Shown here piece after piece: positions 1-10,300 of a stretch of 64,000 bases of DNA. Within the stretch, counting starts at the first letter, position 1; each line of letters starts with the position of its first letter. The notes beneath the pieces were generated by a model, which was not told the origin of the DNA, made no database searches, and saw nothing but the letters and a program-made list of their open reading frames with translations. A program made the position numbers and the translations under genes. The DNA is from CALODL01 sp942492115 (lineage in GTDB: Bacteria > Planctomycetota > Phycisphaerae > UBA1845 > CAIVHJ01): NCBI GenBank assembly GCA_942492115.1, contig CALODL010000027.1, forward strand, positions 62,001 to 126,000, given 5' to 3'.

Positions 1-70
1 CAATGCCTATATCCCAGTCACGCAAGCCCGTTTGTTGGCTTCAACCTTGGATATGGCGGTGAACTTCTAA
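1..70 (+). CDS. possible 3' end of an unidentified protein (partial)
   Basis: A reading frame enters from the left edge (codons from position 2) and ends at a TAA at 68-70. It encodes 22 residues with ordinary composition, ending in LDMAVNF. A C-terminal Phe is common in outer-membrane proteins, but 22 residues are too few to assign a family. The frame could be open by chance. Nothing else is recognisable between 71 and 177. Confidence 0.22.
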   Translation, partial: NAYIPVTQARLLASTLDMAVNF

Positions 71-177
71 GCGTCCGGATTTGTTGGCTGCGTCGAGTCA
101 ATACAGCCAATCCATATGCACTCCACGGGTGGGGATCTGTGGGCTCCCCGAGCGCTCAATTGTTTGGTTTGTACGCC

Positions 178-642
178 TTATCGAAACGCAGCTGCCGCAG
201 CCTCCGAGATTTCTTCCGGGGTCATGTCCTTGACGTGGGTGCCGAACGACCAGACATGCCCATAGGGGTCAGTAACCGTGCCATAGCGATCGCCCCAGAA
301 CATATCCGTGGCAGGCATGGTCAGCGTGGCTCCAGCCTCAGCCGCGCGCTGTAGCGCTGCATCGCAGTCGGTGACGTACTGATGGAGCGTGACTGGACTT
401 GTGCCCAGGGTCAGTGGTGAACGTGATTGGCCACCGCAGTATTCGGGGAAGTCATCACACAGGTACAGTACGGCGCCGCCGATCCGCAGTTCCGCGTGCA
501 TGATTTTTCCATCTGGTGCCGCACTGCGGCAGAATTCTTCCGCACCGAAGGCCTTCTTGTAAAACTCAATGGCCTCGTTGCCGTTGCTGACGACGATGTG
601 AGCGATCAAACCTTCATGTCCAGCGGGAATGGGAGCGGTCAT
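178..642 (-). CDS. VOC family protein (glyoxalase/bleomycin-resistance fold, PhnB-like)
   Basis: 154 residues covering a complete PhnB-type vicinal-oxygen-chelate domain: an N-terminal half with AIEFYKKAFGAEE, a middle HAELRIGGAVLYLCDDFPEY, and a C-terminal half ending in WGDRYGTVTDPYGHVWSFGTH. The DPYGHVW segment is the hallmark of this family. The start is the ATG at 640-642, preceded by AGGAG nine bases upstream; a longer frame to 963 lies inside the kinase gene and is not credible. The gene begins 38 bp after the kinase stop on the same strand, so it is probably the last gene of the sigma factor-kinase operon. VOC proteins range from isomerases to resistance proteins, so the substrate cannot be named. 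A role linked to the kinase is inferred only from position. Confidence 0.9.
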   Translation of the reverse strand: MTAPIPAGHEGLIAHIVVSNGNEAIEFYKKAFGAEEFCRSAAPDGKIMHAELRIGGAVLYLCDDFPEYCGGQSRSPLTLGTSPVTLHQYVTDCDAALQRAAEAGATLTMPATDMFWGDRYGTVTDPYGHVWSFGTHVKDMTPEEISEAAAAAFR

Positions 643-680
643 GGTTGTTCTCCTCTGTGAAATGTGCGGCAACAAGCGAA

Positions 681-3600
681 TTACTTGGACTGAACAGTCG
701 GGGGATCCGCGCGACTCGGTGCGTAAAGGGCGGCATCCTTCAACCGGCCGAGTCCGAGATAGGCATCGTGGAGAAGACTGCGGGCCAGTATGGTCTCGAC
801 ATGGTGGTCGCCGAGTTGGGCGCGGAGCCGCTCGTATGCTCGGCGAAGGAGCGTCTCGGCAGCTTCGAACATCTCGAGATCCAGAAGAGTGCGCGCTACG
901 CGTACCGTCGTGCTTGCTAGATACCACAGTTCGATAGCGGATGTACTGCGGATGTTGTTCCACGCATCGCGTCCCAGTTGGGACGCGATGTCGAAGTGTC
1001 CGCGACTCAACTCGATCTGGGCCAGCAATGCCTGTCCATCAGCCAGGTCGAGGGCCAACTCGGTTTCCCAGTGATGAAGAATGTCGCACGCTTGCGCCGC
1101 AAGAACGTATCGTTCTGCCTCGTGATCTTCCGGATCGAGAGCGTTGGCCCAGCCCAGCAGCAGCCGCGCGACGGCAACCGTTCGGAGTTCGGTTACGTCA
1201 CAACGTGCCACTTCTTCAACGAAATCCTTGATCAAAGGGGCCAGCTCCGGTGATGTGATCGTGCCAGGCGTTGCCAGGAGCGAGACCGAGGTACAGATGG
1301 ATTGGATTCGAACCGCAAGGTCCACCAATGATTGGCTGTCAGTGGTGAAGGTGTGCTGAAGGTGGATCCATTGCGGTGTATACTTGGCCAGTGCGCATGT
1401 TCTGACAAGCGCTTCGCGATACGGCTCACTCTTGTCGGGCTGTTTCCAGTTGTCGTACAGGCTGATGATACGCATGTACGATTCGAGCACGCGCCAGTGT
1501 GAGGGGTCACCCAAAGCGACGAGTGTATCCTCGTGACTGGCCAGCAGGACCGGCTCGGCCTCGTCGAAACGGCCCTGCAGCATCAGCGTTTCGCCAAGCA
1601 TGCTCTCTCCCTGAGCGACCGAGAGCGCACCGGCACGATGTACGCGACGGAGTGCGGCAATGGACTCGCGTAGAAGAGCTTCGGAATCGGCCAGGCGTCC
1701 CTGGCGGTTCCAGATGCCTGCGAGTAGGGTCACGGTGGCGGCGATGTCGGGGTGATCAGGGGGGAGTTCTCGACGCTGGATCGTGAGTGCTGCATTCCAG
1801 AATTCACTCGCGATGGCCTCATGGGGCGTATACCACACGGTGTACCCGGCGGCCATCAATGAGTTGATCAGAATGGACCACATCGGGTCACCCTCTGGTA
1901 ACGTTGTGTCGGCCGTGGTCGTGAGGGCGGCGAACATTTCCTGGACACCATCCATCGCACTGGTGTCCACCGACCAGGCCCCCTGTTCGACCGCCTGAGC
2001 AAACGATGCGAGCGCCGCTGCGAGGTGGGGATGGGCCTCGCGCAGACAGGCCAACCCGACGGTGCGAGCGCGCGTCGCGACATTGAATGAATCACCCCGT
2101 TCGAGTTCGAAGCAGACATTGGTCAGGGCCCATAGCGTATTGTGAAAATCAAGGGCGTCGTAACCGCCGGTGTCCTCACCAAGCTGCAATGTCCCGTCAA
2201 TCGTCCCGTAGGTGCTGACCAATTCGACGATGCGGCGGAGATGGTGTTCAGCTTGCGGATATTGCCCGAGGTTCATATATGCGCCGCCGAGCGTATCGCG
2301 AACGCGCACCTCCGACCACGGATCCTCAGCAAAGCTTGCGGCGACGCGTCCGGACGTGTGATCAAGCAGGGTCTGGACGGTGACTTCCGGGTTGAGCGCG
2401 ACTTCGGGGTTGGTCAACGACAGGGTTGACAACATGAAATCGAGTGTCCTCGTGACGCGGGCAGCGTGCTGGGTGGCCAACTGAGCGTTGCGACTCGATT
2501 CGAGCATGGCAGCTGTTGTTGCGATGATTCCACCGATCAGTGCGACGGCGACGAGGCCTGCGGTCACGACTGCAGCCCGATTGCGCGACAGGAATTTGCG
2601 AATGCGGTAGCCAGCGCCCGGGGCCCCCGCCGCAACAGGCTCGTCGCGCAGGTAGCGTTGGACATCCTCGGCGAACTCGCTTGCAGAGGCGTATCGTCGG
2701 CTGCGGTCCTTCTCCAGGGCACGCATGACCACCCAGTCCAGATCGCCGCGCAATGTACGGCTGAGACCAGCGATATCCACGCCGCGGTGTCTGGCAACAT
2801 CAACACTGGCCGCGGTGCTGATGCGCAGAGAGGGACGAGGAGGGTGTTCCTCACGAATGATGCGTTGGATCTCCACGAGGCCGGCCTCACGCATCGAAGT
2901 CGTATCGAAAGGCGTCGTTCCAGTCAGCAGTTCGTAGAGCAGAACGCCCAGAGAATAGATATCCGTACGGGTGTCGACATCGAGAGCGGACATCTCGGCT
3001 TGCTCGGGGCTCATGTATGCGGGTGTTCCAACAAACTGTTCGTAGCGGGTGAACAGTGTTTTCTCGGTCAGACGGGTGTGCATGGCTTTGGCCACCCCAA
3101 AATCGATGATCTTGGGCATCGGTTCCCCGTCATGAAGTGTAACGAGAACATTAGACGGCTTGATGTCGCGATGGATCACACCCTTCTGGTGCGCATGCTG
3201 GACGGCATGGCACGTCTTGAGGAACAAGCTCAGTCGCTGGCTGGTCGTCAGCTCATTCTTGTCGCAATACTCCGTGATGGGTACCCCGCGCACGAGTTCC
3301 ATAACGAAATAAGGGCGTCCCGAGTTCGTCGCGCCCCCATCGAGAACCTTGGCGATATTAGGGTGGTCCATTAATGCCAGCGCTTGACGCTCGGCTTCGA
3401 ACCGGGCGATGACTTCGCGCGTGTCCATGCCCAGCTTGATGATTTTGAGCGCCACCTTGCGGATGACAGGATCCTGTTGCTCCGACATGTACACCACACC
3501 GAAGCCGCCTTCGCCGATGACCTGGAGAAGCTTGTATCGCCCAATGATTGCTCCGGGGCCTTCGGTCAATGCAGTGGCCAGGTGTTCGATGGGTGCCGTG

Positions 3601-3776
3601 ACCGGGGATGCCAGCGACAAATCATGATCGAGTCGATCGAGAAGGCGCTCGACGTGGGCGCGGAGCGCGGGATCATCGGTGCACGCTTCGTCGAGGTAGG
3701 CCGAGCGGTCCTCTGACGCCAGGTCCGCTGCGGCCTGAAAGAGCTGTTCGATACGACTGAGGTCATTCTCGGTCAT
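681..3776 (-). CDS. transmembrane Ser/Thr protein kinase with C-terminal tetratricopeptide-type repeats
   Basis: 1031 residues. Residues 1-75 form the short helical leader typical of ECF-linked planctomycete kinases (MTENDLSRIEQLF). A complete Hanks-type kinase domain follows: glycine loop GEGGFGVVY at about 88-96, ATP-binding Lys111 in VALK, HRDIKPSNV at 202-210, DFG at 225-227, and GTPAYMSPEQ at 250-259. One transmembrane helix lies near 401-424, and the remaining 600 residues are helical TPR-like repeats predicted to be outside the cytoplasmic membrane. I chose the ATG at 3774-3776 because the homologous leader begins there; an in-frame TTG at 3819-3821 is the alternative. The gene lies 109 bp downstream of an ECF sigma factor, the usual pairing in this phylum. 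The kinase domain is closely similar to that encoded at 7355-10369, so the two are paralogues. The signal sensed is unknown. Confidence 0.95.
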   Translation of the reverse strand: MTENDLSRIEQLFQAAADLASEDRSAYLDEACTDDPALRAHVERLLDRLDHDLSLASPVTAPIEHLATALTEGPGAIIGRYKLLQVIGEGGFGVVYMSEQQDPVIRKVALKIIKLGMDTREVIARFEAERQALALMDHPNIAKVLDGGATNSGRPYFVMELVRGVPITEYCDKNELTTSQRLSLFLKTCHAVQHAHQKGVIHRDIKPSNVLVTLHDGEPMPKIIDFGVAKAMHTRLTEKTLFTRYEQFVGTPAYMSPEQAEMSALDVDTRTDIYSLGVLLYELLTGTTPFDTTSMREAGLVEIQRIIREEHPPRPSLRISTAASVDVARHRGVDIAGLSRTLRGDLDWVVMRALEKDRSRRYASASEFAEDVQRYLRDEPVAAGAPGAGYRIRKFLSRNRAAVVTAGLVAVALIGGIIATTAAMLESSRNAQLATQHAARVTRTLDFMLSTLSLTNPEVALNPEVTVQTLLDHTSGRVAASFAEDPWSEVRVRDTLGGAYMNLGQYPQAEHHLRRIVELVSTYGTIDGTLQLGEDTGGYDALDFHNTLWALTNVCFELERGDSFNVATRARTVGLACLREAHPHLAAALASFAQAVEQGAWSVDTSAMDGVQEMFAALTTTADTTLPEGDPMWSILINSLMAAGYTVWYTPHEAIASEFWNAALTIQRRELPPDHPDIAATVTLLAGIWNRQGRLADSEALLRESIAALRRVHRAGALSVAQGESMLGETLMLQGRFDEAEPVLLASHEDTLVALGDPSHWRVLESYMRIISLYDNWKQPDKSEPYREALVRTCALAKYTPQWIHLQHTFTTDSQSLVDLAVRIQSICTSVSLLATPGTITSPELAPLIKDFVEEVARCDVTELRTVAVARLLLGWANALDPEDHEAERYVLAAQACDILHHWETELALDLADGQALLAQIELSRGHFDIASQLGRDAWNNIRSTSAIELWYLASTTVRVARTLLDLEMFEAAETLLRRAYERLRAQLGDHHVETILARSLLHDAYLGLGRLKDAALYAPSRADPPTVQSK

Positions 3777-3885
3777 GAATGGTGTCAATGCAGCTGCTCG
3801 AAGGCTCATGGAGCTTGCCAATCAATCGAAGTGTTGGAGATCCGATGATCAGTGCGCCCACTGCTGATTCGAGCCTTAGTTCAAT

Positions 3886-4470
3886 TCAGGTTTCTTTTTC
3901 GAGTTCATCACGCAACCACGCCTTGATGAACCTCCACTCGCGCTCGACGGTGCCAAGCGAGACGTCCAGAGCGTCGGCGGTCTGCTGGGCGGTGAGTCCG
4001 GCGAAGTAACGGAGATTGACGATCTGTCCTTTTCGAGGGTCATGCGTTTCAAGGCGTTTGATCGCTTCGTCGACCGCCAGCACATTCGTGAGCGGTCCTG
4101 AGATGGCCGCGCAGGCGTCGTCGAGTTCGATTCGTTCGCGGCCAGCTCCGTGTTTGAGTCGGCCCCGGCGGCGGGCCTGTTCGATCAGGATCCGGCGCAT
4201 GGCAAGTGCGGCGGCCCCGAAGAAATGGCCGCGACTGTTCCATCCCGGGTCGGCGGTACCGACGAGGCGCATGTAAGCCTCGTGGACCAGGGCGGTTGCC
4301 TGGATGGTCTGCCCGCGGGCTTCGCGAGCCATCCGGACCCGTGCCAGTTCGCGTAGTTCGTCGTAGACGAGCGGCAGAAGGTCCTCTGCTCGACACGGCG
4401 TATCCGGACTCGCCATGAGGCGAGTCACGGTTCGCGATCGATCGGTCGTTGCGGTCGGTTGGTCGGTCAT
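3886..4470 (-). CDS. ECF-type RNA polymerase sigma factor (kinase-associated family)
   Basis: 194 residues from the ATG at 4468-4470. It belongs to the group of ECF sigma factors common in Planctomycetes and Acidobacteria (Sigma70_ECF, PF07638). Region 2 is seen in LPLVYDELRELARVRMARE, TIQATALVHEAYMRL and HFFGAAALAMRRILIEQARR. Region 4 is seen in VNLRYFAGLTAQQTADALDV followed by a helix-turn-helix with WRFIKAWL. The family pairs with adjacent Ser/Thr kinases, and the kinase gene follows on the same strand. No anti-sigma factor gene is next to it, so control probably runs through the kinase, as known or proposed for this group. Regulon unknown. Confidence 0.94.
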   Translation of the reverse strand: MTDQPTATTDRSRTVTRLMASPDTPCRAEDLLPLVYDELRELARVRMAREARGQTIQATALVHEAYMRLVGTADPGWNSRGHFFGAAALAMRRILIEQARRRGRLKHGAGRERIELDDACAAISGPLTNVLAVDEAIKRLETHDPRKGQIVNLRYFAGLTAQQTADALDVSLGTVEREWRFIKAWLRDELEKET

Positions 4471-4540
4471 GAGTGTGGGCACGGTCGGCACATGGCCACG
4501 GGCGGCCGGGATCGCTGCGTTGGGACACGCACGCAACGCA

Positions 4541-4580
4541 CAAAAAACGGTGGCCCTATTCTGATCGAAAGGGCCACCGT
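4541..4580 (-). terminator. rho-independent terminator
   Basis: A perfect 11-bp inverted repeat (ACGGTGGCCCT at 4547-4557 and its complement at 4570-4580) is followed, reading the minus strand, by a run of six T (plus-strand A 4542-4547). It sits 30 bp after the stop of the gene at 4611-7223 and separates it from the downstream sigma factor gene. Confidence 0.9.
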
Positions 4581-4610
4581 GAGGCAAGTCATATCGTTGT
4601 GGTGCTCAGA

Positions 4611-7223
4611 TCACGGGTTGAGCTCAGAGGGCGACTTGTAGTGCGTGACACTGTGACTGTGCCACCGCTGGCCATCGAAGACGGTCAAGCTTGCCGTGGA
4701 TTTGTAGAAATTGATCTTCGTGGCAATTGGGCCAAGCTTCGCCAGGATTCCCGACAACCTGTTGAGGTAGGGCTGGATCTGAGGATCCGGCACGAAGGAG
4801 CCTCCCATTGCCGTCATCATGGAGGCGATGCCGATACCCGTTGCGATGTTCTCCCCCATCTTGCGTTGGTCGGTCAATGAAACGGATGCAAACGGACCGG
4901 TCGGCACCAGTGCCTCGGCCATCACGCGCTTGTTCAGGCTGAGGCCCTCGTGTTCTCCTCGTGCGGTCTTGAGGCACAGTGCGGCGCTGTCAGCGGATGT
5001 GCTGAGTATGAGATGGCCATCCGTGACACCCCACACGATGGGCTGCGGTGACATCGAGAAAAAGATGCCTTCGAAACCATCGAGTTCATCGTGGTTAATC
5101 GGGCCGGTTCGCACACTCAGCATGGCCAGTGGTGGGATGGACTGCTTCAGTTCGTTGAGCTTGTCGTTTGAGAAAGCCAATGCCTTGGCTACTTTTTCGC
5201 GGGCCACGGTCTCGTCGTTGACCTTGACCATGAAGACCGAGTTGCCGTCTTCGAGTGTCACGTTGATGATCTCGCCGCCGATCCAGCTGATGAGGTCACG
5301 TTCGATGTCGAAGTCATACTGCTTCTGAACTGCTGTCCATTGAGTGAGTACTTTTTCTCCCGAGGGGCCAGCTTCGCGCAGTGTGTCGAGAAGGAACGTG
5401 TACAGGGCGCCAAAATCGACACCGCCAGAGATGGAAAACGACTCCGTTTCTTTCGGCAGGAAGCGGTCGAATTGCTCGAGTGTGTATCCCTTGGCGATGA
5501 CTGGATAAAACGGGCGACTTCGTGCGTCGGCCACGAGCACGCCAATCGATTCCGCATGTGTCGAGTAACCCTCCGTAGATTCGACCACGGCCACGTAATC
5601 CATGATGCCGACGGCGTCCGTAATGCGATTGAGCAGCGTTTGTGCGACCCGCGTCTTGTGCTGTGCGCGTTTGACATGCTCGTCTTGCGCTTTCCGGCGG
5701 GCTTTGGACAGGATCATCTTGAACCGCTTGCTATCACGAAACCGCTTGAAATCGTCGTCCTTGGAAATGAATTGAGGACAGTAGAATCCGAGTTCTACCG
5801 CTTTCTCCAGCTCGCTCAGCGCACTTTCCTGATGGTCGAGTAACGCGTGGCAGCACGCCAGGCAATAGTGCGATCGTGGATCATCCGGTGCCATACTGCA
5901 GGCCCGTTCCGCATTCTCGAATCCTTCCTGATAGTTGTTCTGCTCGCAGGACTTGTAGGCCATGCGGGTCTGGCGATAGGCCTCGCCAGTGCGCGTCGAA
6001 TTGACCACGATGTCTTCGGCCGCGTGCATGGCGGCCAACTCCTTGGCCCTGCTCAAAGCTGTTTGAAACCGTGTGTCGGAACGGAGGCTCTTGAGGTCAC
6101 TGTCCCGGGCGATTTTGTTCGGTGCGTAGAACCCACCCTCTATTGCTTTGTCGAGCCACTCGAGGGCTTCGTCATGGTTGCCCTGGAGGGCGTTGAAGCA
6201 GGCCAGGTTGTACAGGACATAGCAACTGCGCGAGCCGGCCTCATACGCTTCCCGGATGAACTTCAGAGCTTTGGCCGAGTCGCCCATTCTGTAGGCCGAC
6301 AGGGCCTGGGCGTTGATGTTGGCAGCCTGGCCTGTGATGCGCGTGTTGTGATAGACGTCTTCGCCATCGGCCATCTCATTGACCATCAGGTCGAACACCG
6401 CCCGGAGCGGTTTGAGCATCGCCTGCATATCGAAGAACAGCATGGTATCTTCGGCCGGTGGGAGATCTTTGAAGGCGTTGCGAAAGCGTTCGTTCGAGGC
6501 CAGTGATTCGCCGGTTTTCTTGCCGACTGCGAGTGCCAGGCTGTCTTCGAACAACTCCTCGCGAAATCCGATGATAATGATGTCCTGATATCTGGCCACC
6601 GAGAGCGTCAGGGGAGCCGCTCCCGGAACCATCGCGAGGAGGTTCAATCGGGCAACCTGGGCGCCATCTTTCTCGCTCTGTCTCACCGCAAGCGCCTGTG
6701 ATCCGGTCGCCGTGTTCATCTCCTCGGCGATGGCTTCGAGGATGGCGACAAGGCCGTCGAAGTTGTTGGCGGGGCCGTCCGCGGTACCCCGAAAAAGCCA
6801 CACCATGCTGGCAGACACGACGCGGACGTTCTCTTCAAAAGGGAGCGAGAGAGGATCAAAGCGCTCGGCGAAGACCATTTCCTGGCCGTTGAGCGCATCC
6901 CAGTCGACCCCGTCGAGCAACTCCATGGCCCGTTGTTTCAAGCGTTCGACTTCTGCGGTTCCGTCGTCGCCGATGGCCAGCCCCAGCATGCCCATCAGAT
7001 CGTCACCGATCCCGCTGTCGGACAACGCCTGCATCACATCCTGCCAGTAATCGTCCAGGAATTTGCGCTCGGGGTTCTTGCGTTCCGCAATGTACAGGAA
7101 CACGTCATTCGGAACGGCGGCGGCGAGTGGTGCGGCTTCACCGGTGTGTGCGGTCGTCATCGCCGGCGACATCAGCGCGACAGTCACAAGGGCAGCGGTA
7201 CATGCTCCGCAGATCTTCAGCAT
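4611..7223 (-). CDS. exported protein with two DUF3352-like halves separated by TPR repeats
   Basis: 870 residues. The ATG at 7221-7223 has GAGG upstream and starts a clear signal peptide (MLKICGACTAALVTVALMSP, cleavage near TAHTGEA). Residues of about 30-280 and 520-850 look like two halves of a surface or periplasmic domain resembling DUF3352 (VPNDVFLYIAERKNPE at the start; ERDLISWIGGEIINVTLEDG in the second half). Between them are two tandem TPR-like units with the signatures CYVLYNLACFNALQGNHDEA and HYCLACCHALLDHQESA, each followed by a near-identical spacer (GFYAPNKIARDSDL versus GFYCPQFISKDDDF). The gene lies between two ECF/kinase pairs, starts 131 bp after the stop of the kinase at 7355, and ends in its own terminator, so it may be co-transcribed with that kinase. 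A scaffold or sensor role is a guess; the DUF3352 assignment is from memory of sequence patterns. Confidence 0.8.
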   Translation of the reverse strand: MLKICGACTAALVTVALMSPAMTTAHTGEAAPLAAAVPNDVFLYIAERKNPERKFLDDYWQDVMQALSDSGIGDDLMGMLGLAIGDDGTAEVERLKQRAMELLDGVDWDALNGQEMVFAERFDPLSLPFEENVRVVSASMVWLFRGTADGPANNFDGLVAILEAIAEEMNTATGSQALAVRQSEKDGAQVARLNLLAMVPGAAPLTLSVARYQDIIIIGFREELFEDSLALAVGKKTGESLASNERFRNAFKDLPPAEDTMLFFDMQAMLKPLRAVFDLMVNEMADGEDVYHNTRITGQAANINAQALSAYRMGDSAKALKFIREAYEAGSRSCYVLYNLACFNALQGNHDEALEWLDKAIEGGFYAPNKIARDSDLKSLRSDTRFQTALSRAKELAAMHAAEDIVVNSTRTGEAYRQTRMAYKSCEQNNYQEGFENAERACSMAPDDPRSHYCLACCHALLDHQESALSELEKAVELGFYCPQFISKDDDFKRFRDSKRFKMILSKARRKAQDEHVKRAQHKTRVAQTLLNRITDAVGIMDYVAVVESTEGYSTHAESIGVLVADARSRPFYPVIAKGYTLEQFDRFLPKETESFSISGGVDFGALYTFLLDTLREAGPSGEKVLTQWTAVQKQYDFDIERDLISWIGGEIINVTLEDGNSVFMVKVNDETVAREKVAKALAFSNDKLNELKQSIPPLAMLSVRTGPINHDELDGFEGIFFSMSPQPIVWGVTDGHLILSTSADSAALCLKTARGEHEGLSLNKRVMAEALVPTGPFASVSLTDQRKMGENIATGIGIASMMTAMGGSFVPDPQIQPYLNRLSGILAKLGPIATKINFYKSTASLTVFDGQRWHSHSVTHYKSPSELNP

Positions 7224-7354
7224 CGGGTGATCCTCGTTATTTCGGGTTGTCGCCCTTTGGGTTCGGCTACCTGCGGGGCAGGTATGTCCGATCGGGCGTT
7301 GCGACCATTCGGGTGTGACCCACTTGTTCATGCGACGGATCGACCGCGCGCGCC

Positions 7355-10300
7355 TCATTCAGGTGGGGAAATTGCATGCTTCAGAGCAGAATCCCTGTAT
7401 TGGTCCGCCTGCTCGAAACGTTGTCGCACGGTGTAAAAGTCTATAAGTCTATGCAGGGCAAGTTCTTTCTTGTCTGATGGGGCGCTGCTGTCCGCCACCA
7501 TGGCAGTGTACGACGTGACCAGCAGCTGCTCTGCCTCGCTATCGTCGCCCATTCCGGCAATCGCGGTTCCGAGAAGGCTGTTGGTTTCGGAGAGCTGCCA
7601 ATGATCTGGAGGAAGGTTTCTGAGTTGCAGGTTGCGACAGCGCTCGAGGACCTCGGCTGCCTGTTCGTGCGCGCCGTTGCGAATATGGGCTTCGGCTTTC
7701 CGGATCAGGCTGGCGCTTTCACTCGCATCGAGGCGCAGTGAACTGCCAATCATCGACGCGACGCCATCAGCCCATGAGGCCGAGGCGACACCCAGAACAT
7801 CGCCACTTGCGATGAGGTATTCGGTTCTGCGGTCTTCCATTTCCTTGCGGTCGTACGGGCCACCGGCACGCGCGAGGGAAATGGCCTGTTCCTGGGTCTT
7901 GATTGCCTGGGCGAAGTTCCCAGTTTGGCTGAACGCATACGCAAGCGTTTCGAGCATCGTTGGGTCGCGCCCGGCGTCGAGTTCGACGGCGCGTTCGGCC
8001 ACGGGCAACGCGGCAGCCGGATCTCGCAGATCTTCGACTTCGCAGTAGAGCAATTCCCAGGCGTATGCGTTTAGTGCCAGGGGGTCATCCGCGCTGTTCT
8101 CCGCGACGCGCTTCAGGCGTTCCAACCGTTCCTGGATCAATGGTCGCCGTTCTGCTGTCTTGCCCTGGTAGGACAGTACGCGTAGGAGGTTGTCCATGGG
8201 AATGAGTGTTCGCGGATGGTCCGGACCGAGGATCTGGCGGTCGATCTCGTAGGCAGCACGGTAGATTTCCTCGGCCTCGGAGTATCGGCGCTGGTCTTCG
8301 CGCAACAGTCCGACGTTGTTCATTGCTTCCGCGGTGAGTGGATGGTCGTCGCCAAGGATTTCACGATAAAGCTCGAGCGCTTGACCGAGGTAGATATCAG
8401 CTTCTTCGTTCTTACCCAGCGCTCGGCACACCGATCCAATGTTGCCGATCGACTCGAGCGTGTCGAGGTGTTTCTCGCCCAGGACACGTCGTTGCGCTTC
8501 GAGGATGGTCCGGTGCATGGGCTCTGCTTCCTCGTAGCGTCCGGGGCCCCAAAGGGAGATGGCCAATTCGTTGATGGTGTTCAAGGTCTCAGGAGCCTCC
8601 GGGCCCAAGACACGTTCCATGGTATCGACGGTCTCGCGCAACAGGATCTCGGCTTCGGCGAATTGGCCTTCAACGCACATCACGCTGGCCAACGCGCGAT
8701 TAGCCAGCAAAGTCTCAGGGGCTTCCGGACCCGCGTAGCGCTGTAGCAGAGCCTGGGCGACCTGCAGATGTTCTGCGGCGGTGCCGTATTGTCCCAGGGC
8801 GGTATAGGTCTCGCCCAGGGTCATGCGTAGCGATGCCTCGACTTCGGGTTCGGCGGTGAGATAGCCCTCCTCGATCTTGCGGGCCGCTTCGTCGAGAACG
8901 AACCGCACGGTGACCTCACGACCACGCGCCAGGCTGGGGTCGACTGAACGCAACATGTCTTGAAGGAACTTGCTGACCGTTGCCGATTTGTTGGCCTCGA
9001 TGTTCGCAGCGATTGCACTGTTGTTGGCCCGCAGGCTGGCCTGCTGGGCTTTGATGAGCCCGACCGTGGCCAACGAAATCCCCGCGACTACGGCGATGCC
9101 AATCATCGTGCCGGCAAGAACGCTGACGCGATGGCGGCGAACGAACTTTCCGATGCGATAGCTCCACTGCGGGGGACCGGCAAGCACCGGCTCATGACGC
9201 AGGTGCCGTTCGATGTCGTCGGCGAGATCCTTGGCCGTGTCGTAGCGCCGCGTACGGTCTTTCTCCATGGCTTTCATGACGATCCAGTCGAGGTCCCCAC
9301 GGAGCAACCGTGACAGCATTTGCGGATCCAGGCGGCGACGCTGGGCAATCGCTGCAACTTCGCCATTCGTCGTGGTCAACGTTTGGAGGCGAACAGATGG
9401 TGTCGGAGGATCGACTTCGCGGATGATCCTGCGGATTTCCTCGTACGACGTGTCACGCATGGCCTCGGACTGAAATGGGGTCGTGCTGGTCAGCAATTCG
9501 TAGAGCAGAACGCCGAGTGAGTAAATATCAGTGCGCGTGTCGACGTCGAGTCCACTCATTTCGGCTTGATCGGGGCTCATGTACTCCGGCGTGCCGATGA
9601 ACTGACGAAACTCGGTGTGGAGGGTCTTGTCTGTCAGGCGCTGCGTCGTGGCCTTGGCGATACCGAAGTCGATGACTTTGGGAATCGGTCGGCCATCACT
9701 CAGAGTGACCAGAACATTGGTGGGCTTGAGGTCCCGGTGAATGATGCCTTTCTGGTGCGCATGCTGAACAGCCTGGCACACTGCCAGAAACAGCTCCAGT
9801 CGTTCGCGCATCGACATCTTGTTGCGGTCACAGTAACAGGTGATCGCTTCCCCACGGACGAGTTCCATGACGAAGAAGGGGCGCCCGTTGTCGGTTGCGC
9901 CAGCGTCAAGCACACGGGCGATATTCGGGTGGTCCATGAGGGCCAACGCTTGTCGTTCCGCTTCGAAACGGGCGATGACCTGCTTGGTATCCATGCCCAG
10001 CTTGATAATTTTGAGGGCCACCTTGCGCCGGACCGGGTGCTCCTGTTCAGCCAGATGCACGGTGCCGAATCCGCCTTCACCAATCTCCTCGAGGATGCGA
10101 TAGCGGCCGATCCGCTGCTCTGAGACCTCTCCCGGCGCACCGACCTCGACGGTCGCATTGGGATCGATTGGCGGCGTATCGAGGAACGATCCGATGTCGC
10201 CGTGGGCCCTGAGTAGTTTTTCGACTTTGTCGCGCATTTGTGGATCGTCGGCACACGCACTCGAGAGGTAGGCGTCACGCGCCTGCCATGTATCTTTTTC

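Noticed and set aside
2466..3374. 302-aa plus-strand open frame
   Set aside because: Antisense to the kinase domain; no family pattern and composition follows the kinase codons.
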